Shown: positions 11,613 through 23,110 of the stretch, piece by piece
How the letters are laid out: every line of letters begins with the position of its first letter
Numbering within the stretch: position 1 is the stretch's first letter
Source: Cavenderia fasciculata
Taxonomy: Eukaryota; Evosea; Eumycetozoa; Acytosteliales; Cavenderiaceae
Assembly: GCF_000203815.1 (NCBI RefSeq)
Contig: NW_004457729.1
Location: 3,720,674 to 3,784,673 of the forward strand
Length of the DNA: 64,000 bases
Direction of reading: 5' to 3'
The notes under the pieces: generated by a model
Database searches by the model: none
What the model saw: only the letters and a program-made list of their open reading frames with translations
What the model was told of the DNA's origin: nothing
Position numbers and translations under genes: made by a program

Positions 11613-12650
11613 ATGAATAACATAATTTTATCTTTAATAGTATCAGTACTAGCAATTTTATTGGTATCATCAGTAGGTCAAGCACAATTTACAACTGATG
11701 GATTCCCATACCAAGTATTTAGCAATAGTTCAGCCTGGAATCAATTGATTCCATCTGGTGCCACCGTCGAACCATTGTCTGCCTCGATGTTACTTTTAAT
11801 TAAAAACTCTCAGACGACCAACGGCCTAAGCTTCGCCTACTACCAATGGACTGCTCCATTGCACAATGTCGACAGCACCACCTTTACCACCCGTATCAAC
11901 ATTTACCAACCACAAGGAGAGTTTTACCACAACTCTGTTGATCCACTCAATACCGGTCAAATCTTGAACCTGCCAGTTCCCAGCACCGTCAACCCCGACC
12001 CAATGGCCGACGGACACATGATCGTTTATGATCGTGCCACATACACCTTTTACGAGTTTTCACGTTTCATCTGGCAAAACTCTACTTGGGCCAGTGCCAC
12101 TCGTTTCGATCGTTTCCAATACGATGTTAGTGGTAGTTATCCAGCTTTTAATGCCGGTGGTTCACGTTGGTGGATGCGTGCCGTCCGTGGTGCAGGCTCT
12201 ACCTTTATCGGTGGTCTCATCCGTTGGGACGAGCTTGTTGTCCGTGGTGAACTCAACCATGTCCTCGCCATGTCTGGTCCAGTCAACCGTATGCGTAAGA
12301 CCGAGTCGCCAGGTTACACCTATGAGCTCTGTTCACCCGTCTCTAGTCGTACCGATGGCTGGTACGTCGGCACCAACACTGTCATGGAAGGTCAACGTAT
12401 CCGTCTCAACCCATCATTCAACGTCAACTCACTCACCGGTACCAAGGCTAGAATCATCGCCCGTACACTCCAACTCTACGGTGCCTACGTCGTCGACAAT
12501 TCAGTTGATGCCTCTCTCTACTTTGAAAACAAGGGTGGCAACTATGCTACCTCTCCTTGGGCTAGCTTTGCCAGTGATATTGGTCAAATTCAAGCTATCA
12601 CTCTTGATAATTATCAAGTACTTACTTGTGATACTCCAGTTACCAAATAA
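11613..12650 (+). CDS. secreted protein of unknown function
   Basis: 345 residues, single exon. The N-terminus (MNNIILSLIVSVLAILLVSS then VGQAQF) is a clear signal peptide with probable cleavage after GQA, so the mature protein should be secreted or lysosomal. The body has GHMIVYDRATYTFYEFSRF, AGGSRWWMRAVRGAG, GGLIRWDELV and RGELNHVLAMSGPVNRMRK. I recall a similar order (dispose-of-item HMVV, then GG-IRW-E, then I-HAL) in secreted proteins of unknown function from actinobacteria and fungi, but I cannot name a domain. The middle and 3' coding sequence uses more C-ending codons than neighbouring genes, which suggests high expression. Only two Cys outside the signal peptide are obvious (ELCSP and LTCDTP). 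No catalytic residues can be assigned. Confidence 0.85.
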   Translation: MNNIILSLIVSVLAILLVSSVGQAQFTTDGFPYQVFSNSSAWNQLIPSGATVEPLSASMLLLIKNSQTTNGLSFAYYQWTAPLHNVDSTTFTTRINIYQPQGEFYHNSVDPLNTGQILNLPVPSTVNPDPMADGHMIVYDRATYTFYEFSRFIWQNSTWASATRFDRFQYDVSGSYPAFNAGGSRWWMRAVRGAGSTFIGGLIRWDELVVRGELNHVLAMSGPVNRMRKTESPGYTYELCSPVSSRTDGWYVGTNTVMEGQRIRLNPSFNVNSLTGTKARIIARTLQLYGAYVVDNSVDASLYFENKGGNYATSPWASFASDIGQIQAITLDNYQVLTCDTPVTK

Positions 12651-12809
12651 ACCAGAAAATGGAAAATAAAATGAAAAAGGAAATAAATAATAAAATAATA
12701 TTTATTATTTATTTGTATTATAATTGTATTATTTGTTTGTTGATTGATTGTTTGTTTGTTTGTTTGTTTGTTTGTTTGTTTGTTGATTGGTTGTTATTTT
12801 ATTGATTGT

Positions 12810-15767
12810 TTATTTATTTAGGTTTACAATATTAAAATCATTGTGAAGTAAACATTTAGCTTCAAACCCAAGTATTTTTGAGAAAAAGAAATGTTCTCCA
12901 TCGAGTGAACGTTGGAGATTCTTTTCTTGGACGAATCCGTGGTCTTCGCCTTGATAGATTTCAAGTAGTGTAGGGATACCAATCGCTTTCAAGTGTTCAT
13001 ACATCTCGCGACTTTGGTTTGGATCGACGACCATATCATCAGCGCCATGGAAAAAGGCAACTGGCACCTTTAGCTTGGACACATATCGAATGGGTGACCG
13101 GTCATAAAACAATTGTCGTTGCTCTTTATAATCGCCTACCAACTTGTCGGCATACCTAAACTCGAATTTATGTCTACTCTGTTGAGCCAGCTTATCAAGA
13201 TCTCCAATACCAAAAAAACTACTTCCACCTTTAAATACATCTCTAAATGTTAATGATGCCAATGTTGTAAATCCTCCTGCACTACCTCCATCAATTAATA
13301 ATCTAAACAAAAATATTTAAAATAAATAAATAAATAAATAAGTATATAAATATATATATATATATATGATATTGAATATTGTTGTTAATATTTACGAATC
13401 ATTTGAAGCAAAACCATTTTCAACTAGGTATTTTGCACCATTACAACAATCGTCAACATCGTAAATACCCCATTTAGTATTTAATAATTCTCTGTATTGT
13501 CGGCCATATCCTGACGACCCTCTATAATTGACGTCTAGTATACCTATACCTCTTGATGTCCAGTATTGGAATTTCATATTTAAAACTGGCTCTGCACTAT
13601 CTGTAGGTCCACCATGAGACTTGACAAGTAGAGGTGGAGGTTTGTTGGATGCATTACTAATCTGTCCAGCATTGGTATACAATGGATTAGTTGGTGGATA
13701 GTAATACCCATATGCAAAATGACCATCACTTGTTGCAAATTTAATTAGTACTGGAATTGATATAAATCTACTATCATATGTATCCTAATATATAATATAA
13801 ATGTTAGTATACTTGGTTGGAATATATATATATATATATATCATGTTTAATATATTATCCATACCAAAGGTAAAAGTGGTTGAAATTCAATATGATAGGG
13901 TAAAAGATAAACTGATTTACATTGTCCTGTTTGACGATTACATTCATACGGGAATCCAAATCTTTCAATAATATAAGTATCCTTTTTATCTTTATCTTTA
14001 TCTTGATATCTAATTGATGAAACATCGACTTGTACTCCAACTTTAACTTTTTGTTGTTGACTATTATTTTGATTGTTTTGATTATTTTGAAAACTTTTAC
14101 GAGGAGATGATAATAATCTTACAAGTGTAGTTGTTTGAGTTGGTGAACCTCCAAGAATAGTTACTGAACAATCATATTCATCTCTACACCCAACTCCTTG
14201 TTTTTGTGTTTTGATTGATCTTCCAATCGACATTTCATTTTCATATTTCTCAAATCCCATTCCAATCTTTATATCAATTATATATTTATCTCCAGTTGCC
14301 ATAATCTAAAAATATAAATTAAAAAGGTAACATTAATATATTTGTATATTTATATTTTGTATTTTGTATTTGTATATATTTGCATACTCTTTTATTTGGT
14401 AGCAAGTCATAAAAAGATCTACCAAAATACCAAATTGGTTCACCGATTTCAATGTAACCTAGACTTTTGGGGGACTGGATTAATTGGTTGGTTTTAGAGA
14501 TACTATTGTGTTTATGGATTGCCCAATAGCCCTCACTAATATCAGATATATAGTAGAGTGAATCACGGTCGTCTCCAATACCCCATTTCGGATCGATCAC
14601 GGATTCATTAAACCAAGACACACGATACTTTGATGTGAGAGATCCATCAAAATAATGTATATTTCCAACATACAATTCTGTATCATCCCATGGCATATTT
14701 GGGAAACTCCATGATATCCATGTTAACTAAAATAAACAAACAATTTATACACAATATTAATATACTTTGATTAATGAATATATTTACATTTATATTTATA
14801 TTTACTTTTGAGAAATCATGATTAAATCTTGGATAAGAATAAAAATCTCTACCTTGTTCAATGATTTTAATTTCTTTGGTACGTAGATCGATTGAACATA
14901 GATAGTTTAGCGCTTGTTGCAATTCTTCCTCTGGGTTATCGGGTGATGGAAAATGCTCTTCACAAATATAGACAATTCTATTTCTCTTTTTGTCATGTGT
15001 TCCATCTACAAATCGCATGGTTGTATTACGGGTAGTGACAGGTGGTGTTAATCTTAATGGTACATATTTGTCTCGATGTGGATAATGTAGATACAAAGCT
15101 TGATCTTCATTGATAAATACAACTTTAAAGTCTTGGTCATTAGCATGACGTGGATAATTTAAAAATACAATGGGTGTACCTCCATATTCATATACTGATG
15201 ATCTTGCATTATACCCAATTGGTATTAAATCTCTAAATACAAACAATAGATCAAAATATATTAATATATATATTATTTAACTTAACGTTATTATGTTGTT
15301 TTGTTTAATTATTATGTTGTATAATTATGTAGTAGTTACCTATAATTATTATTATTGTCAACTTGAACAGGAACGAATCTACCTTGTTCGGTTGGTCTTA
15401 CTTCCAACCAAAATGCAAAGTCTTTGGTTGGTTCATAGGTCTCCAATGAATATTTTTGGTTGGATGTTGCTAGTTTGGTGGTCCATGGACTGTACCATGA
15501 TCCGTATGCACCCAACCTATCAATACCTTTGGGTGATGGATCGACACCAATATTGTCCATCATATCATACAATGTATCTGGATTACACATATCCAAAATT
15601 GTATTAGTACTTCCACTACCACTTTCATCTGGTGACGATGAGTAGGATGACGATCCAGTTACCACAACGATGGTAATGAGCATCATCACCATGACACTAA
15701 CAATTACATTGTTCATCATCCATCCAAAAGAAGATGGTGATAGTGTTGTTGATGATGGTTTTACCAT
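12810..15767 (-). CDS. S9-family serine peptidase (prolyl-oligopeptidase/acylaminoacyl-peptidase type)
   Basis: 838 residues in six exons: 15767-15340, 15232-14806, 14726-14388, 14305-13865, 13784-13396, 13302-12810; all phases agree. The N-terminus has one hydrophobic segment (VIVSVMVMMLITIVVVTG, about residues 20-38), either an uncleaved signal anchor or a signal peptide. The middle is beta-propeller-like (YICEEHF, FYSYPRFNHDFSK, GYIEIGEPIWYF). The C-terminal alpha/beta-hydrolase domain has LLVKSHGGPTDSAEP, GILDVNYRGSSGYGRQYREL, the nucleophile in GGSAGGFT (about Ser682), HGADDMVVDPNQS (Asp about 764) and GEDHGF (His about 796). The complete triad suggests an active peptidase. A Gln/Asn stretch interrupts the propeller (about residues 460-475). 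The substrate cannot be read from sequence. It ends convergently to the secreted protein gene, 159 bases away. Confidence 0.9.
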
Positions 15768-17028
15768 CTTGTAAATTTGATAGATATTATGTGTGATCGG
15801 AGAGAGTGATAGAATAACTAAAAATAATTATAATAATAATAATGAATGATAATAATAATAATAACAATCGTAAATATATTATATTATATCATTATATTAT
15901 ATTATTATATTTGATTCGTATGTGATGGTTATTAGTTCATCAATTCAATTCCATCCATCATCATCATTATCAACCATCACAACCATCATCATCATCACCA
16001 TTTCACATATTTCTGGTAATATGTTGATTGCACATATATACATGATATGATACGATAGATGATAGATATATGGCTTGTCTTGTTTGACAACAACATACTT
16101 GTTCCTGTTTACACACCCAACTGACATGACATGACAGTGCACCTGACTTGTCTTTTTTCTATTTCAATAACTTTGAATGTAAACCAAACTAAACAAGTGG
16201 TTCTTCATTGTTTGCATTTATACTGTCTTTACTGGTGTCTCGTGTTTAGCAGCATGTTTGTTGAAAGTGGATCTAGTGTCTGTTTTAATGTGAACACGTT
16301 TGTTTTGTATTTTGATTGAAAACACAATGTATAGAATATATATATACCCCCCTCTCCATCACATATGAATTTTAAAAAAATGATCCAAATATTTATTATT
16401 ATTATTATTATTGTTACATTCTTTATTAGATGTCTAATTTAACCTATCATGAAATCTATTCCTATCCATCCATCCATCATTCTTGGGTGATACGAATTAT
16501 TATTATCATTATTATTATTATTGCTATTATTACTTGGGATAATATTATATTATATTATATTATATATTATATTTGTTAGATTTATACATTTGTTGTTATT
16601 GTTTTTTGTTAGATGACTGTGATGGCGATGATTATAATGATGACGATAGATGTGGGTGGTTGTTGTGTGTGATGGTTATACATGATGAATAACAATCTTA
16701 TAAATATTTCCATTCATTTTTTGTTTTGTTTTGGTTTGTTTGTTGTTTTTATACAATTAATTAATTTAAATCTATATCTCTCTCTCTTTCTCTCTCTCTC
16801 TCTTTTGATGATAGATAGATGGATGGATAGATAGATTGATTGATGATACTGATTAATTTGGGAAGTAGGGAGAGATTTTAAAAAAAATGAGAAGAAGAGA
16901 TATGTCCTCCTTCTGTTTGTCTGTTTGTCTAGTTGGGTTGGGTTGGGGGTTATACTTATTTATAAATATTTTGTTGGTAGAATCGAATCAATAGTAGTTG
17001 TTTTCCTTTTTCTTTTCTCTTTTCTCTT
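15768..17028. other. intergenic, low complexity
   Basis: About 1.26 kb of AAT/ATC repeats, CT runs (about 16777-16803) and GATA-like repeats (about 16811-16835). No gene or structured element stands out. It includes the promoter of the S9 peptidase gene and the 3' side of the Hsp20 gene. Confidence 0.55.
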
Positions 17029-17544
17029 TTAGAGTTTGGAAGCGATTGGAATCTTCATCTTTTCCATCTTTTCCTTTGGAATTTGAATTTCAAGGATACC
17101 GTCGTTCATTGATGCCTTGATTTTAGCTGGATCGGTTCCAGGTGGCAAACGATATGATCTAATAAACTTTCCATATGAACTTTCAATTCTATGACATCTA
17201 AAACAAAACAATATTAATATACTTTAATTAATATTAATTAATTCTTTACTATAGTTTTTGGCATACTTTTCAGTTTCATCTTTTTTGTTAAATTTCTTTT
17301 CACCACTAATGATAATAGTAGAGATATCTTTGGAAACATCGATGGTTACATTCTCCTTGTTTAACCCTGGCAACTCAAAGACAATGACAATGTCGGTATC
17401 ATTCTCCTTAATGTCAACCACAGGTCTCCAAATATTGATACGTGAAGGTGATGATCCTTGTCCACCAGAGCCACCATTCTCAAACAACTTTCTTTGTAAC
17501 TTTTTCATTTCTTTGTGTGGATTAAATATAACAGTTGTTGCCAT
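17029..17544 (-). CDS. small heat shock protein (Hsp20/alpha-crystallin) with C-terminal SKL
   Basis: 148 residues in two exons, 17544-17267 and 17197-17029. The alpha-crystallin domain is clear: WRPVVDIKENDTDIVIVFEL, PGLNKENVTIDV, IIISGEKK, then across the intron CHRIESSYGKFIRSYRLPPG and MNDGILEIQIPK. The C-terminal IPI (IXI) motif used for oligomer assembly is present. The intron is open in frame with exon 1, but the GTATG donor at 17266 is needed to reach the RIESSYG strand. The last residues are IASKL, so the protein ends in a canonical peroxisomal targeting tripeptide right after the IXI motif. Family role: ATP-independent holdase chaperone. Inference: this one protects peroxisomal matrix proteins, as has been described for some plant sHSPs. 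Confidence 0.9.
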
Positions 17545-19487
17545 AATAATATTTTGATTTTGGAAATAATTAAATTGGAATGAAAATAAAATAGGGAATG
17601 TTAGTACTACTAAACTACAAATAAATAGACAATAGCATTGATTGAAAGTTGGTGGTGTTGGTGGCGGTAGTGGTTTGATGATACACAATCACATGATGAT
17701 GATGATGAGGGTGGGGAAAACAAATAGACAATAGTGACGACGATGGAATATGATTATGATTATGATTATGATGATGATGATGATGATGTCAGAGGATTAA
17801 AAGATAGATAGGGTTGGAAATTTAATTATTATCCATTTTAGGGGTTTGGTTGGTTGCAAAAGAAACAAAAAGAAGAAGAAGAAGAGGAAGCAAGAAGATA
17901 CAGATAAAAAAAATCATATTATAGATTTGAAGAAGTGTGTGAAAAAAAAGACGATAACATAACATATGTTTGTTACATTGGTTGATAGATAGATAGATAT
18001 ACAATCTTATGCTTGTTTGCTATGAATCATCACCAATAATTTAAATTATCTAGGATCTGTGATTTCCAAATTTGGATTGTATATATATATTTATACATTG
18101 AAGATTTAAGGAAGAAGAGGGATGAAGGAGTTAAATTAAGTTACTGTTGTGTATATATATGTATGTATTGTATGTATTGTATGTAGCTACCAATCGTTAT
18201 GAACTGATATGAAATAATAGTTTCTTCTTCTTCTTTTTGTTCAAGAGTCTATTGTATTGATTGTTGTTAATCGATTAACAATCAATTGGTTGATTGTTTG
18301 TATTGTGTTACATCTATATCCAATCACAATCAATCACAATCAAATGATATGATTGATGGTTGGTCATAATATTATTGTGGGTGGTGTCGATTCGATGAAG
18401 AAAGAAAGAAAGAGACCAAATAACAACAAAAAGACAGAAAGTATGAATGGAATGATATTAATAATAATAATAATAATAATGATAATACTATACCTGTATT
18501 CTCCATAATAATAATAATCAATCTATAATCAAACTAGTTTAGGTGTTGTATTTAAAACCTTCTCCTTCTCTTTTCTCTTTCTCCTTGTTATTATTATTAT
18601 TGATTTATTGTTTTATGTTTAAAATTTTATGTTTATTGCAATGTCGATCAATGATTGCTTGGTTGCTTGATTGTGTTTGTTTTGTTTGCAGGTGGTGGGA
18701 ATCAAACATACAAACAAACAATCCGGGGGTTGTCAGATGACACACGTTTGTTTGGTTTGGGAAAAGAGAATCAATTTAGTGTGAAATTTCCATATCGCAA
18801 AGAGATGATATTTTTGTCAGTTCCCAAATCACCGATCAGAAGAAAAAAGAGAAGACTTTTTTTGATGTCCTCTCTCTTGCAACTCGGAAAGAAATCGCAA
18901 TTGATCAGTCTGCACGCGACTCCAAACCCAGGAATATTGCTTATTCCCAACACATCTCTACTGATACTTCTTTCTTTCTATCTATAAGTATCTGAGCGAA
19001 ACAAAAGAGATACTACAGCTAGACAGAGACAGACAGATAATAGTAACATTACTATGAATGTAATGAGGACACACTTCATTTTACTTTTTGATTCTTCCTT
19101 CCTAATTTACACATGACATGTCGTGTATAGCAGTGGATTTGGTAGTTTCAGGTATACCTATCTTATGATAGAACAAACAAACAAAGACGTATTTGGAGGG
19201 AGGAGAGGAAGTATCTCAATCTCATTGGTTTTATACAGATTATTTATATAAATCTAAAAGTATACGTAGAGAAGAAGGTTTTCACAACAAGAATGCTAGC
19301 TCTGCTCATTTATAACCAACAACACAACCTGTGTGAGTTGAGTGGTGGTTGATTAAAGAATCCAATTATTATTATTATTATCATTTTTTACTCACACAAC
19401 AACCAAACCAAACCAAACCAACAAGCTCCTCTTTAGTACAATGTTATTTACTAGTAAATAAATTAAAGATCATCATCATTATTTATC
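17545..19487. other. intergenic, about 1.9 kb
   Basis: AT-rich DNA with GAT repeats (about 17692-17712 and 17751-17787), AAT runs (about 18460-18480) and pyrimidine tracts. A short open frame at 18655-18987 follows an acceptor-like TTTGCAG at about 18684-18690, but it resembles no family and shows no start context, so no gene is called. Confidence 0.5.
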
Positions 19488-19815
19488 ATGAAGAGCACAA
19501 CAACAGTAGCAGAGAAACCAAATACAACAAATTCATCATCATCATCATCATCGACAACATCGACAATCAAACGTCAACAACTACTAGATGGAGGAGCATT
19601 CAAATTCCAAGGAAAAGAAGAAGTTAGAGATATTAGAAAGACAGTGAAACCACCTCAATACAAGAGATCACTATTCAATGCCTATGACATTAAATTCCAG
19701 TTTGAACATGTCACTGGTCTAAGTATTTATACTGATGATGAAAAACTCTTTATTTGTATGATCAATTTGATTAAAACCAAACCAAACCAATCCTATTCAT
19801 TTAAATTGAACTAAT

Positions 19816-19871
<56 letters not shown>

Positions 19872-19958
19872 TTATTAGATATAGTATTATCTTTGTTTAT
19901 AGTTTTAATGGTTACTGGAATATGGAGATGGATTGATAAATTAATAAAGTTATTTTAA
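19488..19958 (+). CDS. small single-pass membrane protein, probably tail-anchored
   Basis: 115 residues in two exons, 19488-19755 (donor GTATG) and 19879-19958, with matching phase. The N-terminal third is Ser/Thr-rich; the middle (FQGKEEVRDIRKTVKPPQYK then RSLFNAYDIKFQFEHVTGLS) looks conserved and structured. Exon 2 encodes a single hydrophobic helix (IVLSLFIVLMVTGIWRW) followed by IDKLIKLF and the stop. A helix only a few residues from the C-terminus is the layout of a tail-anchored protein. The intron is dominated by a TTTA microsatellite. I do not recognise a family. Reading through the donor would give a different 108-residue product without the helix. Confidence 0.6.
19817..19873 (+). 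repeat. TTTA tetranucleotide microsatellite inside an intron
   Basis: About 14 TTTA units filling the 3' half of the 123-base intron of the small membrane protein gene, ending right at its acceptor (ATTATTAG). Confidence 0.9.
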
Positions 19959-20427
19959 TAATATCATGGTCATGACTGTCTACCAGTCACAACCAATTTT
20001 GTACATTCACACAATTAAATTAATTTAATTTATTATTATCTTTGTAAAGATAGATAAATATTAATAGAGAAAGATAATTAATTATTTATTTATCATTGGG
20101 ATAATTCTCATTAAAATCTTAGTCTTTTCTCCATTTTGATCAGTTTTTAATCGACTGATGCAATAAAAGACATGTCATGCGACGCTGCAGTTTGTCTAAG
20201 ATACTTTGTATCATTGTCATTTATCATCTGACAAGAGATAGAGATAGAGAGAGAGAGAGAGAGAGGGATTGTAATATTACTACATCAGATTTGTAGCAAT
20301 AGTTAGTAGTCATCACATCACCCACCTTCACCATCATCAATCATCATCTTCAATCCACACCTGTAAATATATTTATTGTAACTAAACTAAACTAAACGGC
20401 ACCCCACTACTATCCTATACTACAGTC
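19959..20427. other. intergenic, promoter of the RCC1-TIR gene
   Basis: No gene seen. It contains an AG dinucleotide run (about 20240-20263) and AT-rich stretches between the small membrane protein gene and the RCC1-TIR gene. Confidence 0.5.
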
Positions 20428-23083
20428 ATGACAGATCTAGGATGTTGCTTTTTGTTTGGAAAGTAAGATAAACACACATACAATATAGTTCAACTTTATA
20501 GTAGAGATATCTAATCCTTCCTTCTTTCTTTCTTTCTTTCTTTTCTAATTAGAAATGCAAATGGACAACTAGGTACTAACCTCTTTGAAGGTAGTGATGA
20601 ATTGGTTTATGACCAGTAAGTTTAAAAGTTTACAATTCGAATATTGATATTGATTTAAATATAAATATATTAATATTGTTGATTGATGTGTAGAGATAAT
20701 TGTACAGCAGATTTAACATTATTAAAACAATTTTCAAATATAAAATGTATATCAATGGGAACATTACATAGTGGACTTGTAACGGTCGATGGAGGGTTAT
20801 GGACATTTGGTAATGGGTCATTTGGAAAGCTTGGCTTGGGAAATACCGACAATTACAAGATACCTATGCAAGTCAGACCAGGTGTACAATTCAGTATGGT
20901 GTCTTGTGGCAACGAACATACTTTGGCACTTGATGGCACTGGTCGTGTGTTTTCATGGGGCAATGGATCAAAGGGTCGACTGGGATTGGGCAATGAAAGC
21001 ACGATGGTCACTCCATGTATATTGCCATTTAGCGGAGTGGTACTAAATGTGTATGCAGGTGGTGCAAGCAGTGCCGCTGTCACTGCGAGCAATGTCTATA
21101 CATGGGGATACAACAAATACGGTCAGTTGGGATTAGGTAACACCAAAGACGGGAACCGTCCCAACATTATATCGCAATTTGGTGGTGAGCGTATTGGATC
21201 GACTCGTATCGCTTGCTTTTCAATTGGTGATAGACATATGGGCGCCGTTGACGACGAGGGGTACATGTATACATGGGGATGCAACGAAGACTACCAACTT
21301 GGTGATGGTGGCTCGTTTGACAAATCCGTACCATACAAACACGTCAAGATTCGTCAACGTATGAAGTCGATCGAGTGTGGTGGCAAGTTTACACTATCCC
21401 TGTCCAATGAAGACGACGATCATTCACTCTACATTTGGGGTGACTTTGGTGAATACACCAGTCCCATTCCCAAAAAGGTGGATACTGGCTATGAAAGTGT
21501 TTCGGCCAGTTGTGATTGCTCGCTCTCTTTTATTGGTATCAAGATGAACGGTGAGACTGTGTCTTGTGGGTGGAGTCGGTACGGACAAGTCGGACATCTC
21601 GCCGAGGTTGTCCCACTTGGTCGTATGACACAGGTCGTCGGCAAGCCAACCGCCGTTTCCTGCGGTGCCTACCACTCTGCACTCCTCTACAAGTCCACCA
21701 CCGACGTCTCTTGCCAATTGGTGCGGTCTGGTAACCCCAACGTCGCCCATCCAATCATCAACGCCAATATTGCTCAAATCAACCAATTCACCAATTACGA
21801 CGGTGACACCTTTTTACATTTGGTCGGAAAGATGAGAGTTGCCGACTCTATTACCATTCCAAGCCAAATCCTTCAACATCAAATCAATATTCCAAATCGT
21901 GATGGTTATCCACCATTCTTTTACGATGGTAATTTATTAGCACGTCCTGCCACTCCAAACATTAAATTTATTGATTCTAAAAATGGTCAAAATGTTTTTC
22001 ATTATTATTGTGATAATGTAAGTAAACAAGAATAGAATAATATAATATAATATATTGAAACCAAATATTCATTTATTTATTACTTTATTTTATTTAATTG
22101 TTTTGTAGAAAATGTTTGAAGATATACCAAAAATTTTGAATTTAGGAATTGATGAAAGAATCATTGATAAAAATGGAAAGAGAGCATTGGATTATCTAAG
22201 TGTAGAGGATGCATTTAAATTAAAAAAGCAATACAACAAGTATGATATTGCATTTGTATTTGACAGTGCGTTTGTGCATTTGGCTAGAAAACTGCGAGAC
22301 TCTCTTGAAGAGAATCACATTACCGTGGCGTTTATGGAAAATGGTGCTGGTAATCCACCAGTCATTGGTTATGTATTTTTCGTGTCTGCTCAAACCATCA
22401 AACACCAAGCCACCACTGCACTGGTCAAAGGTCCACTCTCCAAGGCACTCATGATTTGTATTTGGGCCGAAAAGGTGTCCATCACCGATCCCACACTCGA
22501 AAGTTGTATCTATCGTTCACAATTGGTCGATTTCTCAACGAGCAATATCTACCAACTCTCACTTTCGACTTTGCTCGAGGGTATGCAAACCATCCTCGAT
22601 GCTAGCATCTTTTCGGGTAGTGGTGCTGGTGGTGAAGGTGATGAAGACTTAAAGTCTGACCAACCAAGTATCGGTGCTTTGCAGGGCAAAGAAGCATCCA
22701 TCTTTTTGTCATTTAATCCATCAAAGATTGCAGAGTACAAGGATCTGTTTGAATTTTTAAAGGAAAACAAGATCAAAGTGGTGCCAAGAGACAAAGGTGT
22801 ACTTTCCAGTTGGGTGTTTGTCGTTGTACTCACCAACAAGGAGTTTACACCATTGGTACGTGATGAAATCTCTTTGGCCGAGAATCGTAACAAACCAATC
22901 CTCGCCATCTACTATGACAAAGATACTCGTCTCGACGAAGCATCACGATACACCTTTGCCAACAGTCCCATCATTCATTATGACAACCAAGGTTTCAATC
23001 AACTCTTATCATCCATTGACCTAAATTTTAATTTAATTCGTCAAACTAGTAAATTATTAGAGTTACAAGGAATTAATAAATAA
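20428..23083 (+). CDS. RCC1-repeat, ankyrin-like, tandem TIR-like domain protein
   Basis: 798 residues in four exons: 20428-20462, 20553-20615, 20694-22017, 22109-23083, all in phase. Residues about 8-365 form an RCC1 beta-propeller: FGKNANGQLGTN, LWTFGNGSFGKLGLGN, VFSWGNGSKGRLGLGN, VYTWGYNKYGQLGLGN and MYTWGCNEDYQLGDGG. Residues about 385-515 look like divergent ankyrin repeats (DGDTFLHLVGKM, NGQNVFHYYC, DKNGKRALDYL). Two TIR-like domains follow. The first (about 518-645: YDIAFVFDSAFVHLARKLRD, VIGYVFFVSAQTI) has no Glu where the catalytic one is expected. The second (about 665-780: ASIFLSFNPSKIAEYKDLF, WVFVVVLTNKEF, LVRDEISLAENRNKPILAIY) keeps a Glu at the usual NADase position. Inference: a signalling or immune sensor with one possibly active TIR domain. 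RCC1 and ankyrin assignments are firm or fair; TIR rests on pattern only. Confidence 0.78.
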
Positions 23084-23110
23084 TAAATAGTAAATTAAAT
23101 AATTAATTAT

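Noticed and set aside
18543-18987. Overlapping plus-strand frames after an acceptor-like TTTGCAG
   Set aside because: No start context, no partner exon found upstream, low-complexity composition and no recognisable domain.
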